64,000 nucleotides of DNA from Candidatus Enterococcus willemsii (GCF_009933335.1 NZ_MAEL01000031.1:110362-174361), one strand, 5' to 3'; positions 29,701-40,286 are shown, counted from the first letter of the stretch. A program made the numbers and translations. Notes: generated from the letters alone by a model not told the origin.

Positions 29701-30393
29701 AACAACGTCCATAACCATCCAACTTGGTTTATTTCCTGAAGCACGGAAAGCTTCTAAAATATCTAAACGACGAATCGCACGTGTACGTTTTTGACCTGAA
29801 GCAGTTTTTAACTCTTCTTTCAATTCCGCAACTTCACCATCTAAGTCAACAGAATCTAGCAATTGTTTGATAGCTTCTGCACCCATAGCAGCGTTGAATT
29901 CTTGACCGTATTGATCACGTTTTTCGCGATATTCGCGTTCTGTTAATAATTGTTTCTTCTCTAAACTTGTATTTCCTGGTTCAATTACTACGTAAGATGC
30001 GAAGTAAATGATTTCTTCTAACGCACGAGGGCTCATGTCTAACACAAGACCCATGCGAGATGGGATACCTTTGAAATACCAGATATGAGAAACTGGAGCT
30101 GCTAATTCAATGTGACCCATACGTTCACGACGAACTTTTGAACGAGTTACTTCCACACCACAGCGATCACAAACGATTCCTTTATAACGGATACGTTTGT
30201 ATTTACCACACGCACACTCCCAGTCTTTTGTAGGACCGAAAATACGCTCGTCAAATAACCCTTCACGTTCAGGTTTTAAAGTACGATAGTTAATAGTCTC
30301 AGGTTTTTTTACTTCACCATAAGACCAGCTTCTGATTTTTTCGGGAGAAGCCAAACCTATTTGCATACTTTCGAATTTATTTACATCGATCAA
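26743..30393 (-). CDS. rpoC: DNA-directed RNA polymerase subunit beta'
   Basis: 1216 residues, standard firmicute length. Conserved landmarks include the zinc-binding [20 protein letters not shown] near the N-terminus, the catalytic NADFDGDQM and the bridge-helix/trigger-loop region ([18 protein letters not shown]). The second Cys cluster ([13 protein letters not shown]) is also present. The start is TTG at 30391-30393 ([20 protein letters not shown]), with GGAGGG seven nt upstream. This matches the Bacillus N-terminus; the longer in-frame ATG start would add 14 unrelated residues. It is downstream of rpoB in the usual operon with a 108-bp gap. Confidence 0.98.
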   Translation of the reverse strand: MIDVNKFESMQIGLASPEKIRSWSYGEVKKPETINYRTLKPEREGLFDERIFGPTKDWECACGKYKRIRYKGIVCDRCGVEVTRSKVRRERMGHIELAAPVSHIWYFKGIPSRMGLVLDMSPRALEEIIYFASYVVIEPGNTSLEKKQLLTEREYREKRDQYGQEFNAAMGAEAIKQLLDSVDLDGEVAELKEELKTASGQKRTRAIRRLDILEAFRASGNKPSWMVMDVVPVIPPDLRPMVQLEGGRFATSDLNDLYRRVINRNNRLKRLLDLNAPNIIVQNEKRMLQEAVDALIDNGRRGRPVTGPGNRPLKSLSHMLKGKQGRFRQNLLGKRVDYSGRSVIVVGPFLKMYQCGLPKEMAIELFKPFVMHELVKRELASNIKNAKRKIERGEDDVWDVLEDVIKEHPVLLNRAPTLHRLGIQAFEPVLVEGRAIRLHPLVCEAYNADFDGDQMAVHVPLNEEAQAEARMLMLAAQNILNPKDGKPVVTPSQDMVLGNYYLTMEEDGREGEGMIFRDMDEAVTAWRNGYVHLHSRVAVNPKMLGEKPFTDEQKSRLMVTTVGKIIFNSIMPPEFPYLNEPTDFNLTVQTPDKYFVEAGTDIPTFIKEQELVGPFKKKNLGNIIAEVFKRFRVTETSRMLDRMKDLGYKHSTHAGITVGIADIMVLHEKHDIIENAHKQVETITKQFRRGLITDDERYERVIGVWNAAKDAIQLKLMESLEAKNPIFMMSDSGARGNISNFTQLAGMRGLMAAPSGKIMELPIISNFREGLTVLEMFISTHGARKGMTDTALKTADSGYLTRRLVDVAQDVIIREDDCGTDRGLVIQAIREGNEIIEALDERLLGRYSRKSVLHPETGAVIIGANQLITEDIAKQIVESGIEEVAIRSVFTCNTKHGVCKHCYGRNLATGNEVEVGEAVGTIAAQSIGEPGTQLTMRTFHTGGVAGDDITQGLPRIQEIFEARNPKGQAVITEVTGDVIDISEDASTRTKEVTIKGETDTRTYVVPFTARMKVAEGDMINRGEALTEGSIEPKHLLQVSDVLTVENYLLREVQRVYRMQGVEIGDKHIEVMVRQMLRKVRVMDPGDTDILPGTLMDIADFKDRNYNTLVSGGVPATSRPVLLGITKASLETNSFLSAASFQETTRVLTDAAIRGKKDPLLGLKENVIIGKIIPAGTGMPRYRNMEPKEVTVASENVYSISDIEAQMAAEDKMNEMN

Positions 30394-30501
30394 AAGGGGT
30401 TCCCTCCATTTCATTTCATGGCTAGCAGACAACAAGTTAATGATTAAACAGACCTCGTCTTAAACTATAAGACGAAGGCGTTTAATCGTTACATTTGAGG
30501 T

Positions 30502-33500
30502 CTAATCTAATGGAGCATCTACTGGTGAATTTTCTTCATCGGCAGGTTTTTTTTCCGCTCCGCTTTGTGCATTTTTTTCAGCTTCACGGGCATTTTGTTG
30601 TTCCGCGAATTTTGTCAGTGCATCTACTGTAATTAAATCATCATCGTCATCATCCATATCACGAAGTTCAATTTCTTGTTCTTCGATGTCTAAGACGCGC
30701 ATATCCAATCCAAGTGATTGTAATTCTTTAACCAATACGCGGAATGATTCCGGTACGCCTGGTTTTGGAATTGGCTCACCTTTAACAATTGCTTCATAAG
30801 TTTTCACACGACCAACAACATCATCTGATTTGTATGTCAAGATTTCTTGTAAGGTATACGCTGCACCGTAAGCTTCCAGCGCCCAAACTTCCATCTCTCC
30901 AAAACGTTGTCCACCAAATTGTGCTTTACCACCAAGAGGTTGTTGTGTAACTAATGAGTAAGGTCCAATTGAACGAGCATGAAGTTTATCATCAACCATG
31001 TGGGCAAGTTTAATCATGTACATCACGCCGACAGAGATACGACCATCGAATGGTTCACCTGTACGTCCGTCATAAAGAACTGTTTTCGCATCACTTGCCA
31101 TCCCAGCTTCACGGACTGTATCCCAAACATCATCATCTGAAGCACCATCAAAGACTGGTGTTGCTACATGGATACCTAACTGACGAGCAGCCATTCCCAA
31201 GTGTAATTCCAATACTTGTCCGATGTTCATACGAGATGGTACCCCTAATGGATTCAACATGATATCAACTGGTGTACCGTCTGGTAAGAATGGCATGTCT
31301 TCTTCTGGCATAATGCGAGAGACAACCCCTTTATTACCGTGACGTCCCGCCATTTTATCTCCTTCGTGAATTTTACGTTTTTGAACGATATATACACGAA
31401 CAAGCATGTTGACGCCTGGTGATAATTCATCGCCAGCTTCACGAGTAAAGATTTTGACATCATGAACAATTCCGCCGCCGCCATGTGGCACGCGTAGAGA
31501 TGTATCACGAACTTCACGAGCTTTTTCACCAAAGATTGCGTGTAATAGACGTTCTTCAGCAGAAAGTTCAGTTACCCCTTTAGGAGTGACTTTACCTACT
31601 AATAAATCGCCATCTTTTACTTCCGCACCGATGCGAATAATACCCATTTCATCTAAGTTTTTCAATGCGTCTTCCCCAACGTTAGGAATTTCGCGAGTGA
31701 TTTCTTCAGGTCCTAATTTTGTATCACGGGCTTCTGATTCGTATTCTTCAATATGAACAGAAGTGTAGACATCATCTTTGACAAGACGACGGCTCATGAT
31801 AACGGCATCCTCGTAGTTGTAACCTTCCCATGTCATGAAGGCAACTAAGACGTTTTGGCCTAATGCCATTTCGCCATTTTCCATTGATGGACCATCAGCT
31901 AAGATGTCACCTTTTTCTACTTTTTCACCTAATTCAACTAAAGGACGTTGGTTGTAACTTGTTCCTGAGTTTGAACGACGGAATTTTGTTACTGAGTAAA
32001 CATCCAATGCACCATTGCTACGACGAACGCGTACTTCTGACGCATCTACGTATTCAACGACACCATCCTCTTTACATAGTAAAGCAGCACCTGAGTCATG
32101 CGCTGATTTATATTCCATACCAGTTCCTACCCAAGGAGCTTGTGGGTTAATCAATGGTACTGCTTGACGCTGCATGTTGGCACCCATCAAGGCACGGTTG
32201 GAGTCATCGTTTTCCAAGAAAGGAATACATGCTGTCGCGACTGCTACTACTTGCTTAGGAGATACGTCCATATAATCAATTTTATCAATTGTTACTTCTA
32301 AGTTTTCAGAAGTAGCACGTGCCATTACAAGTTCATTTTGGAAAGAACCGTCATCATTTAACGGGCTGTTTGCTTGGGCTACAACATAGTGATCCTCGAT
32401 ATCAGCTGTTAAATAATCAATTTTATCAGTTACTTTACCAGTTTCCCAATCGACACGACGATATGGTGTTTCAATAAAGCCATATTTATTTACTTTGGCA
32501 TAAGAAGCCAAGCTGTTAATCAAACCAATGTTTGGTCCTTCAGGTGTTTCAATCGGACACATACGACCATAGTGAGAGTAATGAACATCTCGGACTTCAT
32601 AGCCGGCACGGTCACGAGTCAAACCACCAGGTCCTAAGGCAGAAAGACGACGTTTGTGTGTCAACTCACCTAGAGGGTTGGTTTGGTCCATGAACTGTGA
32701 TAACTGAGAAGAACCAAAGAATTCTTTGATGCTTGCTACAACTGGACGAATGTTAATTAATTGTTGTGGTGTGATTGTTTCTTGGTCTTGAATAGACATA
32801 CGCTCACGTACCACACGTTCCATACGAGCTAAACCAATACGGAATTGGTTTTGTAATAGCTCACCGACTGAACGGATACGACGATTTCCTAAGTGGTCGA
32901 TATCATCTACGTTTCCGATACCTTCCATTAAGTTTAAGAAATAGCTCATTGAAGCAATGATATCTGCAGGACGAACGGTACGTACTTCTGTCCCTGGATA
33001 AGCATTACCAATAACAGTTACTTCCTGTTCTGGGTCTTTTGGTGAAAAGACTTTAATCACTTGAACAGTCATTGGGTCTGTTACAACCGCATCTTCTGAT
33101 GGGTAGTAAGTAACAGAGTTAATTCCGTTATCTAAATATGCACCTAACGTATCATCCATTACTTGATGAGTTAATACTGTACCTTTTTCAACAACGATTT
33201 CACCAGTTTCTGGGTCAACCAGTGTCTCAGCTAATGTTAAGTTCAATAGGCGTGTTTTTAAATCTAATTTTTTATTTACTTTGTAACGTCCAACTGCTGC
33301 TAAATCATAACGGCGTGGATCAAAGAAACGTGCATTCAGCAAATTACGAGAGCTGTCTGCTGTTTTTGGTTCACCCGGGCGAAGACGTTCATAAATGTCT
33401 TTCAACCCTTCTTCGGTACGAGAATCACTTGCATTTTTGTGCAAGTCTTTTTCAATTGTATTGCGTAGTGAGTCGCTGTCACCAAAAATTTCAAAAATTG

Positions 33501-34116
33501 TATCATCTGATCCGAAACCTAAAGCACGAACCAAAACAGTTAATGGAATTTTACGTGTGCGGTCAATACGTACATAAGAAATATCTTTCGCATCTGTTTC
33601 CATTTCTAACCATGCGCCACGGTTAGGAATGACTGTTGAACCAAAACCTTCTTTGCCGTTTTTGTCTACTTTGCCATGGAAATACACACCTGGTGAACGT
33701 ACTAATTGAGAAACAATAACACGTTCTGCTCCATTAATAATGAATGTTCCTTGTTCTGTCATCAATGGGAAATCGCCAAAGAATACTTCTTGTGCTTTGA
33801 TTTCTCCAGTTTCACGATTTGTTAAGCGTAACGTTACGTGTAATGGCGCCGAATAGTTCGCATCATGTGCACGAGCTTCTTCCACTGTATACTTCGGTGT
33901 CTTTAACTCATAATCTACAAATTCCAAGGACAAGTTTCCATTAAAGTCATCAATTGGCAAGATGTCTTCAAACATTTCTCTTAGTCCTTCATCTAAGAAC
34001 CATTGGTAAGAATCTGTTTGAATTTCAATCAAATTCGGTAATTCCAACACTTCACTGATTCTTGCGAAACTTCTACGCTCGCGGTGTTTTCCGTATTTTA
34101 CTACGTGTCCAGCCAA
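30502..34116 (-). CDS. rpoB: DNA-directed RNA polymerase subunit beta
   Basis: 1204 residues. The rifampicin region reads [20 protein letters not shown] and then [15 protein letters not shown], with the usual sensitive residues (Q, D, H, R, S/L) in place. Other conserved blocks include [19 protein letters not shown] and [15 protein letters not shown]. The start is TTG at 34114-34116 ([20 protein letters not shown]), with AGGGGTG upstream; this is the N-terminus I remember for enterococcal RpoB. The C-terminus has an acidic stretch ([14 protein letters not shown]) and an Enterococcus-like tail. Transcribed from the strong promoter at 34351-34379. Confidence 0.98.
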   Translation of the reverse strand: MAGHVVKYGKHRERRSFARISEVLELPNLIEIQTDSYQWFLDEGLREMFEDILPIDDFNGNLSLEFVDYELKTPKYTVEEARAHDANYSAPLHVTLRLTNRETGEIKAQEVFFGDFPLMTEQGTFIINGAERVIVSQLVRSPGVYFHGKVDKNGKEGFGSTVIPNRGAWLEMETDAKDISYVRIDRTRKIPLTVLVRALGFGSDDTIFEIFGDSDSLRNTIEKDLHKNASDSRTEEGLKDIYERLRPGEPKTADSSRNLLNARFFDPRRYDLAAVGRYKVNKKLDLKTRLLNLTLAETLVDPETGEIVVEKGTVLTHQVMDDTLGAYLDNGINSVTYYPSEDAVVTDPMTVQVIKVFSPKDPEQEVTVIGNAYPGTEVRTVRPADIIASMSYFLNLMEGIGNVDDIDHLGNRRIRSVGELLQNQFRIGLARMERVVRERMSIQDQETITPQQLINIRPVVASIKEFFGSSQLSQFMDQTNPLGELTHKRRLSALGPGGLTRDRAGYEVRDVHYSHYGRMCPIETPEGPNIGLINSLASYAKVNKYGFIETPYRRVDWETGKVTDKIDYLTADIEDHYVVAQANSPLNDDGSFQNELVMARATSENLEVTIDKIDYMDVSPKQVVAVATACIPFLENDDSNRALMGANMQRQAVPLINPQAPWVGTGMEYKSAHDSGAALLCKEDGVVEYVDASEVRVRRSNGALDVYSVTKFRRSNSGTSYNQRPLVELGEKVEKGDILADGPSMENGEMALGQNVLVAFMTWEGYNYEDAVIMSRRLVKDDVYTSVHIEEYESEARDTKLGPEEITREIPNVGEDALKNLDEMGIIRIGAEVKDGDLLVGKVTPKGVTELSAEERLLHAIFGEKAREVRDTSLRVPHGGGGIVHDVKIFTREAGDELSPGVNMLVRVYIVQKRKIHEGDKMAGRHGNKGVVSRIMPEEDMPFLPDGTPVDIMLNPLGVPSRMNIGQVLELHLGMAARQLGIHVATPVFDGASDDDVWDTVREAGMASDAKTVLYDGRTGEPFDGRISVGVMYMIKLAHMVDDKLHARSIGPYSLVTQQPLGGKAQFGGQRFGEMEVWALEAYGAAYTLQEILTYKSDDVVGRVKTYEAIVKGEPIPKPGVPESFRVLVKELQSLGLDMRVLDIEEQEIELRDMDDDDDDLITVDALTKFAEQQNAREAEKNAQSGAEKKPADEENSPVDAPLD

Positions 34117-34350
34117 GCTCTTCACCCCTCTAAAAAGTCTTTCAAAATATCTATCCAAATATTACATTTCAGTTACAAATATTAAACATAAGTAACATCG
34201 AGCATTTTTTGCGGCATTAAGGCAAAAAAAAAGCCAAAAATAGAGGTGCTTCTTTTTGAAGTTCTACTTTTGTTTTTCCTTATTCTCAAGCCGAAACGGA
34301 CAATATTTCGTTTCTGCTCACAGCTTTTCAGATAGTTTTTGCAACTATTT

Positions 34351-34379
34351 ATTATACATAGTTTCCTATTGACTGTCAA
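34351..34379 (-). promoter_or_regulatory. Consensus SigA promoter of rpoBC, with about 230-nt leader
   Basis: TTGACA (complement 34374-34379), exactly 17 bp, then TATAAT (complement 34351-34356): a perfect consensus promoter. The leader 34117-34344 contains possible short hairpins (GAAACG...CGTTTC at about 34294-34315). It also has an unusual GGC-T9-GCC stretch near 34225 (complement). Its role is unknown. Confidence 0.85.
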
Positions 34380-34428
34380 CAGTCATACATCATCTCTTCT
34401 ATTCTTTTCAAATAGAGAGTTTTCAAAA

Positions 34429-34456
34429 TTGACTTCTTTCAAAAAAACACTATATA
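34429..34456 (+). promoter_or_regulatory. SigA-type promoter of the DUF1576-orf115-birA operon
   Basis: TTGACT (34429-34434), 16-bp spacer, TATATA (34451-34456). It lies 38 bp before the ATG at 34494, which has SD AAGGAAGTG. Confidence 0.65.
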
Positions 34457-34493
34457 GTTATCTTAAAGAACAATACAAATAAGGAAGTGACTC

Positions 34494-35819
34494 ATGGACA
34501 AGGAAAAAAAATCAATTATTTTACAAACGGAAAATAAGAACCTTAATTTAAAAAAACAAGTTTCTCGCTATCATTTAATGATTTCTTACAGCCTATTACT
34601 CATCGCGATTGGCCTATTTAGTGAAACACCTGCTAATTTATGGGAGGGAACGCTACGTATTTTTACCTCTCCTAGCAATTTATTAACCGATTATTTTGCA
34701 GTCGGTAATTTCGGAAGTGCTTTTGTGAATAGTGGAATCTTAACACTCGTCAGCGTCTTAGTTGTACGTTCACATGGTGCAACGGTTAGCGGACCATTAA
34801 TAGCCGCTTTTTTTACCGTGTCAGGATTTTCTTTTTTCGGTAAAAATCTCTACAACTCATTACCGATTATCATTGGTGTTTATTGCTATGCAAAATTAGT
34901 TCATAAGCCCTACTCACAATATTTGTTGGTTGCTTTGTTTGGTAGCTCTATCTCCCCTGTTATCAGCTATCTAACCTTTGGTACTAACTTACCACTATCA
35001 ATTGGCATTCCATTGGGATATATCGTGGGAATTCTTGTCGGCATGGTCTTACCACCCCTTGCTTCACAGTTCTTACTGTTTCATCAAGGGTTTTCACTCT
35101 ATAATGTTGGTTTTACAGCCGGAATCGTTGCAATGTTTGTCACAAGTATGTACCGCCTATTTGGTGGAGAAATCTCAACTATTTCCATTTTGTCCACGGA
35201 CTACCATTCTATGATTGTGATTTTTTTATTGGTTCTATTTAGCTGCTTATTTATTATCGGCTTTTTCTTGAATCGCAAATCTTTCGAGGGATTGAAAGAA
35301 ATTTTTGCTTCTTCTGGAACACTGGTTACTGATTTTGTTGCGATTGCAGAAATCGGAGCAACAATGATGAATATGTCAATTGTAGGGTTTATGTTATTTG
35401 GTTTTGTAAAATTAATGGGTGGTACCTTTTCTGGTCCTATTCTAGGTGGCGTATTAACGGTGGTTGGTTTTAGTGCATTTGGTAATCACTGGAAAAACAG
35501 CTTACCCATCTTAATTGGTGTAGTCCTCGCTTCAAAATTATCCCCTGATTTTTCGGGCGATACATTCACAGTTATTTTGTCCGCAATTTTCGGAACAAGT
35601 TTGGCGCCAATCAGTGGTTATTACGGCGCTTTTTATGGTATTTTAGCTGGTTTTATTCATTTAACACTTGTTTCAAACATCACTTATTTACACGGAGGAT
35701 TAAATTTATATAACAATGGATTTTCTTGTGGTTTTGTGGCCGCTTTTATGGTACCGTTATTGGATACAATATCACAAGTAAAAAGGGGGAAAACACATGC
35801 TGGAAAAAGAAAAATCTAG
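34494..35819 (+). CDS. DUF1576-type polytopic membrane protein
   Basis: 441 residues with about ten hydrophobic segments. There is a clear internal duplication: GNFGSAFVNSGILTL...VSGPLIAAFFTVSGFSFFGKN...NSLPIIIGV (residues about 70-135) recurs as AEIGATMMNMSIVGF...FSGPILGGVLTVVGFSAFGNH...NSLPILIGV (about 285-350). This suggests an inverted or tandem two-half transporter fold. I recognise it as the DUF1576 family found in Listeria and enterococci; the substrate is unknown. Its 3' end overlaps the next gene by 23 bp, so the two are translationally linked. Same operon as birA. Confidence 0.75.
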   Translation: MDKEKKSIILQTENKNLNLKKQVSRYHLMISYSLLLIAIGLFSETPANLWEGTLRIFTSPSNLLTDYFAVGNFGSAFVNSGILTLVSVLVVRSHGATVSGPLIAAFFTVSGFSFFGKNLYNSLPIIIGVYCYAKLVHKPYSQYLLVALFGSSISPVISYLTFGTNLPLSIGIPLGYIVGILVGMVLPPLASQFLLFHQGFSLYNVGFTAGIVAMFVTSMYRLFGGEISTISILSTDYHSMIVIFLLVLFSCLFIIGFFLNRKSFEGLKEIFASSGTLVTDFVAIAEIGATMMNMSIVGFMLFGFVKLMGGTFSGPILGGVLTVVGFSAFGNHWKNSLPILIGVVLASKLSPDFSGDTFTVILSAIFGTSLAPISGYYGAFYGILAGFIHLTLVSNITYLHGGLNLYNNGFSCGFVAAFMVPLLDTISQVKRGKTHAGKRKI

Positions 35820-36144
35820 ACGAATTGTCGATGAATTATTGACTTATTTTTTTTCACATGACATTGAGCAAGTATCGATTGAGTTAGGCTTTTCTGAAGA
35901 TGGATTTTTGGCGTCTATTGAAGGACATTGTGAAGAACTTCCAGATGATATTTACACATTTGTTGACCAATTAAATATTCCTAGAGATTTGAATTTAGAA
36001 AACTATTACGATGAATTACTCGGTGGGCACCAAAGCCTCCACGAAGACAAAGATTATCAACTACTGGGAATGATGATCGATAATGCAGATATTGTGTATA
36101 ACGATGATACGCTCATGGTCGAAGTTTTCAGGAAACGATATTGA
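35797..36144 (+). CDS. Small acidic protein of unknown function, coupled to the DUF1576 gene
   Basis: 115 residues, acidic, no membrane segment or signal peptide. It has an N-terminal helix (MLEKEKSRRIVDELLTYFFS) and a mixed alpha/beta middle. ATG at 35797 lies inside the 3' end of the DUF1576 gene, with SD AAGGGGG. The overlap points to coupled translation and perhaps to a partner or regulator of the membrane protein. I cannot assign a function. Confidence 0.75.
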   Translation: MLEKEKSRRIVDELLTYFFSHDIEQVSIELGFSEDGFLASIEGHCEELPDDIYTFVDQLNIPRDLNLENYYDELLGGHQSLHEDKDYQLLGMMIDNADIVYNDDTLMVEVFRKRY

Positions 36145-36173
36145 CGAAAAAAAGGGCATAAAGGAGCAATATC

Positions 36174-37130
36174 ATGAGTACAAAACAACAAGTGTTAACA
36201 TTATTACGCCACAGCGGTGCTATTTTCTCTGGAGAAAAGCTGGCACAAGAAATCGGCGTCTCGCGGACAGCCATTTGGAAGGCAGTTCGTGAATTAGAAA
36301 AAATGGGGTACATCATTCAGCGCCATGCGAATGGCTACCAGTATCTTCCCTCTGATGTATTAGAAAACACGGCTATTGCACAAACTCATTTACCGAGCGA
36401 GCATATTTTCCTCATGGATGAAACTGAGTCAACTATGAAAGTTGCCAAATTGGCTGCTTTGAATCAACAAGAAGCGCCCGCATTGTATATCGCTGAAACA
36501 CAAACAGGCGGACACGGACGATTTGGTCGGCCGTTTTTCAGCCCTAAAGGACAAATCTATATGTCTTTACTACTGAATCCAAATCAATCCTTCGAAGAAT
36601 TGCCACAATATACTTTACTAGCGGCAGTTGCGGTTTCGTTAGCAATTGATGAAGTGACTGGTCGTAAGACGGATATTAAATGGGTCAATGATATCTATTT
36701 AGACGGCAAAAAAATTTGTGGCATTCTTTCTGAGGCTACTAGCGATTTTGAAGCAGGCAGAATCTCTCATGTTATTTTAGGTATGGGCATTAATTTTTCT
36801 ATTCCCCCTGAAACGTTCCCTGATGGATTGGAGAAAAAAGCAAGTTCTCTATTCCCAGATGGCAAGCCAACAGTTTCACGTAACCAATTAATTCAGTTGA
36901 TTTGGCAAAACTTTTTTGAATTATTGGATGGGTTACCTGACAACAGCTATTTAAAAGTATATCGTGAAAAATCATTTGTCCTAGGTAAAACCGTTAGTTT
37001 TGTCCAACAAGGGGTAACGTATTCTGGTATCGCCAAAGAAATTTCTGATACGGGTGAATTACTTGTCGAGACAAGCATCGGCCTGAAGAATCTTTCATCA
37101 GGTGAAATTAGTTTACAAACAATTGGCTAA
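36174..37130 (+). CDS. birA: Bifunctional biotin-protein ligase / biotin operon repressor BirA
   Basis: 318 residues. The N-terminal winged-helix (about 1-60, LAQEIGVSRTAIWKAVRELE) is the DNA-binding part of class II BirA. The catalytic domain follows with the biotinyl-AMP loop GGHGRFGRPFFSPKG near residue 111. The KWVNDIYLDGKKICGIL block near 168 is the K-x-x-ND motif. A small SH3-like C-terminal domain ends the protein. It biotinylates acetyl-CoA carboxylase and related carboxylases and should repress biotin genes when biotin is ample. SD AAAGGAG, 29 bp after the small acidic ORF. Confidence 0.95.
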   Translation: MSTKQQVLTLLRHSGAIFSGEKLAQEIGVSRTAIWKAVRELEKMGYIIQRHANGYQYLPSDVLENTAIAQTHLPSEHIFLMDETESTMKVAKLAALNQQEAPALYIAETQTGGHGRFGRPFFSPKGQIYMSLLLNPNQSFEELPQYTLLAAVAVSLAIDEVTGRKTDIKWVNDIYLDGKKICGILSEATSDFEAGRISHVILGMGINFSIPPETFPDGLEKKASSLFPDGKPTVSRNQLIQLIWQNFFELLDGLPDNSYLKVYREKSFVLGKTVSFVQQGVTYSGIAKEISDTGELLVETSIGLKNLSSGEISLQTIG

Positions 37131-37131
37131 C

Positions 37132-37175
37132 AAAAAAGCAAGTTCTCTGTTCAAAAAAGAGAACTTGCTTTTTTT
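37132..37175. terminator. Bidirectional terminator between birA and dmkA
   Basis: Stem GCAAGTTCTC / GAGAACTTGC with an A-run and T-run on the two sides. It serves convergent birA (+) and dmkA (-). Confidence 0.9.
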
Positions 37176-38118
37176 ATAGAAATAAACTAATGAATAAACC
37201 TAGCGCATAGCTACTGTTGAAGAGAATCATGTTTTTAATAGCATAACCAAAACTTCGTGGATGCGGCAAACTAGCTTCGTGCTCTTGTAGATTGCGATGA
37301 ATTTTAGGAAATGTTAAAAAACTAACTAAAATAGGCCAACGATAAAGACTCAGGAATAATCCTAACAAAAGAACTAAGTAGCAACTATACATTAGCCCTT
37401 TGAATAATAAAATCCCTTGTTTACGTCCAATATAATAAACCAATGTATAGCGGTGATTTTTAATATCTGTTTCCAAATCCCGCAAATTATTCGCCAACAT
37501 AATGTTTGCAATGGTGAAAACTAGCGGCAATGAAGCAAGCAAAATCACCAAGACACTCCATAGTTGCCCCGTTAATCCAAAAGTTCCTGCTTGAAAATCA
37601 AGATCCAAATAAAAAATTTTTTGTTCTAAGGTATTCAAATAAATCGTCATCGCAAAAATACCTAACCCCATTGTCACGCCACTAAAAATTTCTCCTAATG
37701 GCATCCGAGAAAGAGGAATGGGACCAAATGTATAAAAAACACCAATGAAACACATCGCTCCACCCATAATCAGTACCAACCAACCCGTCTGCCACGCTAA
37801 GAATAGACCTAGCAGCATCGTAAATGCTAGCATCCCTAGAATCATTCGTTGGACTAATTTTGGTGAAAGTTGTTCTTTACCAATGACATTGTGTTCATAT
37901 TTGTATTCTTCTGATTTGGCTTTCTTAAAATCCATGTAATTGTTAATGGCTGTGGTGGTCATATCAAAAATAAGCATGCCTAAGAAAAACAATGCCGTAT
38001 ATCCCCAATGTACTTCCTGAAAATAAGACATCGAAAAAAGGACACCCATAATAAAAGGAAACAGGCTAGCGACTTTTGTGCGGATTTCAACTACTTCTAA
38101 AAAAGTTTTCAGTGTCAT
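37174..38118 (-). CDS. dmkA: UbiA-family prenyltransferase DmkA (MenA-like) of the EET locus
   Basis: 314 residues with about eight membrane segments. The first Asp-rich motif reads NNYMDFKKAKSEEYKYEHN, a variant of the UbiA NDxxDxxxD signature; a second acidic segment is NLRDLETDIKNHR. It resembles MenA, which prenylates 1,4-dihydroxy-2-naphthoate. In Listeria the EET-locus paralogue makes the quinone pool dedicated to electron export. The ATG overlaps the fmnB stop codon (ATGA), so it is coupled to fmnB. Assignment as DmkA rather than the respiratory MenA rests on the EET context. Confidence 0.87.
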   Translation of the reverse strand: MTLKTFLEVVEIRTKVASLFPFIMGVLFSMSYFQEVHWGYTALFFLGMLIFDMTTTAINNYMDFKKAKSEEYKYEHNVIGKEQLSPKLVQRMILGMLAFTMLLGLFLAWQTGWLVLIMGGAMCFIGVFYTFGPIPLSRMPLGEIFSGVTMGLGIFAMTIYLNTLEQKIFYLDLDFQAGTFGLTGQLWSVLVILLASLPLVFTIANIMLANNLRDLETDIKNHRYTLVYYIGRKQGILLFKGLMYSCYLVLLLGLFLSLYRWPILVSFLTFPKIHRNLQEHEASLPHPRSFGYAIKNMILFNSSYALGLFISLFL

Positions 38119-39236
38119 TTCGATTCCTCAGTTTGCGCTAATTTGCTACGGTCTGCCATTTTATACCCAGAATTTTCATCTAATTTGAAGGTGTCTTTAA
38201 TGCCGTCCGTTACATAAACGTCGCCTTCTTTTGTGACGAAAATAGCATCTGTACCTTCTGGTGTTTCTTGCTCAATATAGTTGAGACCTTCTTGAATACC
38301 TTTATCAAAAATAACAGTCGTTAAGCCATCACCGTCAATTGATTTTTCTGTAATCACAGAAACACTAGCAATGTCATTATCATAGGGATAGCCCGTTTTT
38401 GTGTCAAAAATATGATGGTATTTAACGCCATCGACTTCTAAAAAGCGTTCATAAATACCTGAAGTGACGACTGTTTTATCCGATTCTTTAATTGAACCTA
38501 AGATGGTCCCCCGTGCATTGTTTGGATCTTGCACGCCAATGTTCCAATCTTCTCCTTCACCACGCCAACTGTGACCAACGACTAATACGTTTCCGCCTAA
38601 GTCAACAATTGCTGAGGTCACGCCATGTTCTTTCAAAACTTTTGCTGCCTCATCAGCAATATAACCTTTGGCAATTGCACCTAAATCAATAATCATGCCT
38701 TTTTCTTCTAAATAGACAGTTTTTTCATCATCATTAAAAGAAACTTTTTTGTAGTCAAGTAAAGGTAATGCCGCATCGATTTCTGCTTGACTCGGCTTGC
38801 GTGCATCGTCAAAGCCAATCCGCCACAATTGGGTAATCGCACCAATTACCATATTATAGCCACCTTCAGACTCTTCACTATAAGCATACGCATGCTTTAA
38901 TAAATCATAGATATCATCAGAAACTTTGACTGGTGCAATTCCTGCCTGGGCATTAATTTCATCGATTTCCGAACCTTCTTGATTGATGGTAATTTTATCA
39001 CCTAATTCTTTAATACGATCAAATGCTGGCTGCAAAGCATCTTTTTTACCTTCATCATATACACGAATTCGGGTGTATGTTCCTAGCAAGAATTCTTCTT
39101 GTGCATAGGGTTCTTGACGTAGTCCTTCTGCGACCGCCACTTCTGTTGAATCAGTCTGTTCTTCTTTTGTCCCACAAGCAACCAAGCCCATCATGATGAC
39201 AACTGTTGCCAAGAGTACACTTATTTTTTTCTTCAT
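38115..39236 (-). CDS. fmnB: FAD:protein FMN transferase FmnB (ApbE family), lipoprotein
   Basis: 373 residues. A lipoprotein signal peptide ends in LVAC with the lipid-modified Cys at 21. The ApbE fold follows, with YNMVIGAITQLWRIGF, the motif LGAIAKGYIADEAA, and a late HHIFDTKTGYPYDNDIASVSV block that holds the Mg/FAD-binding His and Asp. The enzyme transfers FMN from FAD to Thr in extracytoplasmic flavoproteins, here most likely both domains of PplA next door. ATG at 39236 (SD AGAGG) is chosen because it starts the signal peptide; an in-frame ATG further upstream would place 23 charged residues before it. It has its own promoter. Confidence 0.93.
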   Translation of the reverse strand: MKKKISVLLATVVIMMGLVACGTKEEQTDSTEVAVAEGLRQEPYAQEEFLLGTYTRIRVYDEGKKDALQPAFDRIKELGDKITINQEGSEIDEINAQAGIAPVKVSDDIYDLLKHAYAYSEESEGGYNMVIGAITQLWRIGFDDARKPSQAEIDAALPLLDYKKVSFNDDEKTVYLEEKGMIIDLGAIAKGYIADEAAKVLKEHGVTSAIVDLGGNVLVVGHSWRGEGEDWNIGVQDPNNARGTILGSIKESDKTVVTSGIYERFLEVDGVKYHHIFDTKTGYPYDNDIASVSVITEKSIDGDGLTTVIFDKGIQEGLNYIEQETPEGTDAIFVTKEGDVYVTDGIKDTFKLDENSGYKMADRSKLAQTEESK

Positions 39237-39266
39237 TATTATCCTCTTTCTATCCGCATTTTCTTC

Positions 39267-39307
39267 ATCATAACGTGTTTTTTGATTTGTGAAAAGTTTT
39301 TTCACAA
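39267..39307 (-). promoter_or_regulatory. fmnB-dmkA promoter with a large inverted repeat over the -35 region
   Basis: TTTTCA (complement 39290-39295), 17 bp, TATGAT (complement 39267-39272). A perfect inverted repeat spans 39287-39307: TTGTGAAAA, GTT, TTTTCACAA. It covers the -35 box, as a repressor or redox-regulator site might. Its half-site resembles that of Rex, but the spacing is three bases longer than the Rex consensus I know. Confidence 0.55.
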
Positions 39308-39336
39308 AAAAAACAGCCAGACAAATTGTCCAGCCG
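39304..39336 (-). terminator. Terminator after pplA
   Basis: On the minus strand, stem CGGCTGGACA / TGTCTGGCTG (some G-U pairs) with a short loop, followed by eight T. It separates pplA from fmnB, so the two are at least partly independent transcripts. Confidence 0.75.
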
Positions 39337-39353
39337 CTTTTCCGTCAAATCAA

Positions 39354-40286
39354 TTAGTTTGCTTCTACAAAATTGTCTACTTCAATTGGTGTTGTGTCAC
39401 CTTTTTCTGCTGCATTGATTAATTGTTCTGCATATAATACAAATGTATGGAAGCTATGTGTTGCACCAGAGACAACTTCCACATTACCTGGAGCTGCTTC
39501 TTCACTATTCATTTGAGCAACCAATGCTTCGTTAAATGCTGGGATAAATTCTTCTGGAGAAATACCTGCTTTGTCTTTCATCATTTTGTTGTATTCTGCA
39601 TCTTTTGTTTTAGATTCGCCTGCTTCATTCACATTGTCATAGTGAGATTCAGCCACTTTGCCATCTTTCACAACGATTGAGAATGCGACACGGTAACCAT
39701 TGCTATAATTTTTTTGTTCAATTGTGTACGTACCATCTTTCAAATCAGCACCATTATCAATTTTAATTGTTTCTGTATTACCCGCTTGTGCTGCTTGAAT
39801 TAATTGTTGTGCATAGTTTTGGAAAGAATGGAAGCTATGCGTTGCGCCTGTAACAACATCCATTGCTTCTGGGTCTTGGGTAGAAAGTAACGATTCATTT
39901 AATGCTGGAATGTATTTTTCCGGAGAATTTTTCGCAACTTCTTCCATTTTTTTGTTGTATTCTTCGTCTTCAACTTTTGATTTACCTGCTTCATTCACGT
40001 TATCATAGTTTGATTCCACAATTTTGCCATCTTTCACAACAATTGAGAAAGTCACGCGGTAACCATTGTTATAGTTTTCTTCTTCTAAGTTGTAAGTACC
40101 ATCTTTTAGTACAACGCCTGGTGTCGCTTCAGTGCTTGTTTCAGTTGCTTCGCTTGATTCTGCTGCTGATGTCGTTGCTTCAGTACTGCTTGCTGAAGAT
40201 TCTCCAGCATTATCTGGTGAACATGCTCCTAGTAATGCTGCAAATGCGAATAATGTAAAACCTGCCATCAATTTTTTTGCTTTCAT
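39354..40286 (-). CDS. pplA: Extracellular flavolipoprotein PplA with two FMN-binding domains
   Basis: 310 residues. A lipoprotein signal ends in LLGAC (Cys22), followed by a Ser/Thr/Glu-rich linker (about 28-57). Two homologous FMN-binding domains follow (about 58-170 and 178-300). Each has a flavinylation motif: VVTGATHS with acceptor Thr149, and VVSGATHS with acceptor Thr276. FMN is attached by the ApbE-type FmnB encoded next. In Listeria PplA is the surface electron carrier that reduces ferric iron and other extracellular acceptors. The two domains are clearly duplicated (NNGYRVTFSIVVKDGK and SNGYRVAFSIVVKDGK). It has its own promoter and terminator, which would allow high expression. A pheromone role for the signal peptide is known for Listeria PplA but not tested here. 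Confidence 0.95.
   Translation of the reverse strand: MKAKKLMAGFTLFAFAALLGACSPDNAGESSASSTEATTSAAESSEATETSTEATPGVVLKDGTYNLEEENYNNGYRVTFSIVVKDGKIVESNYDNVNEAGKSKVEDEEYNKKMEEVAKNSPEKYIPALNESLLSTQDPEAMDVVTGATHSFHSFQNYAQQLIQAAQAGNTETIKIDNGADLKDGTYTIEQKNYSNGYRVAFSIVVKDGKVAESHYDNVNEAGESKTKDAEYNKMMKDKAGISPEEFIPAFNEALVAQMNSEEAAPGNVEVVSGATHSFHTFVLYAEQLINAAEKGDTTPIEVDNFVEAN

Noticed and set aside
26743..34116. Plus-strand frames within rpoB and rpoC
   Set aside because: Shadows of highly conserved genes; no SD and no recognisable product.
39287..39307. Rex binding site at fmnB
   Set aside because: The half-sites look like Rex, but the spacing is three bases too long; kept only as an unassigned inverted repeat.
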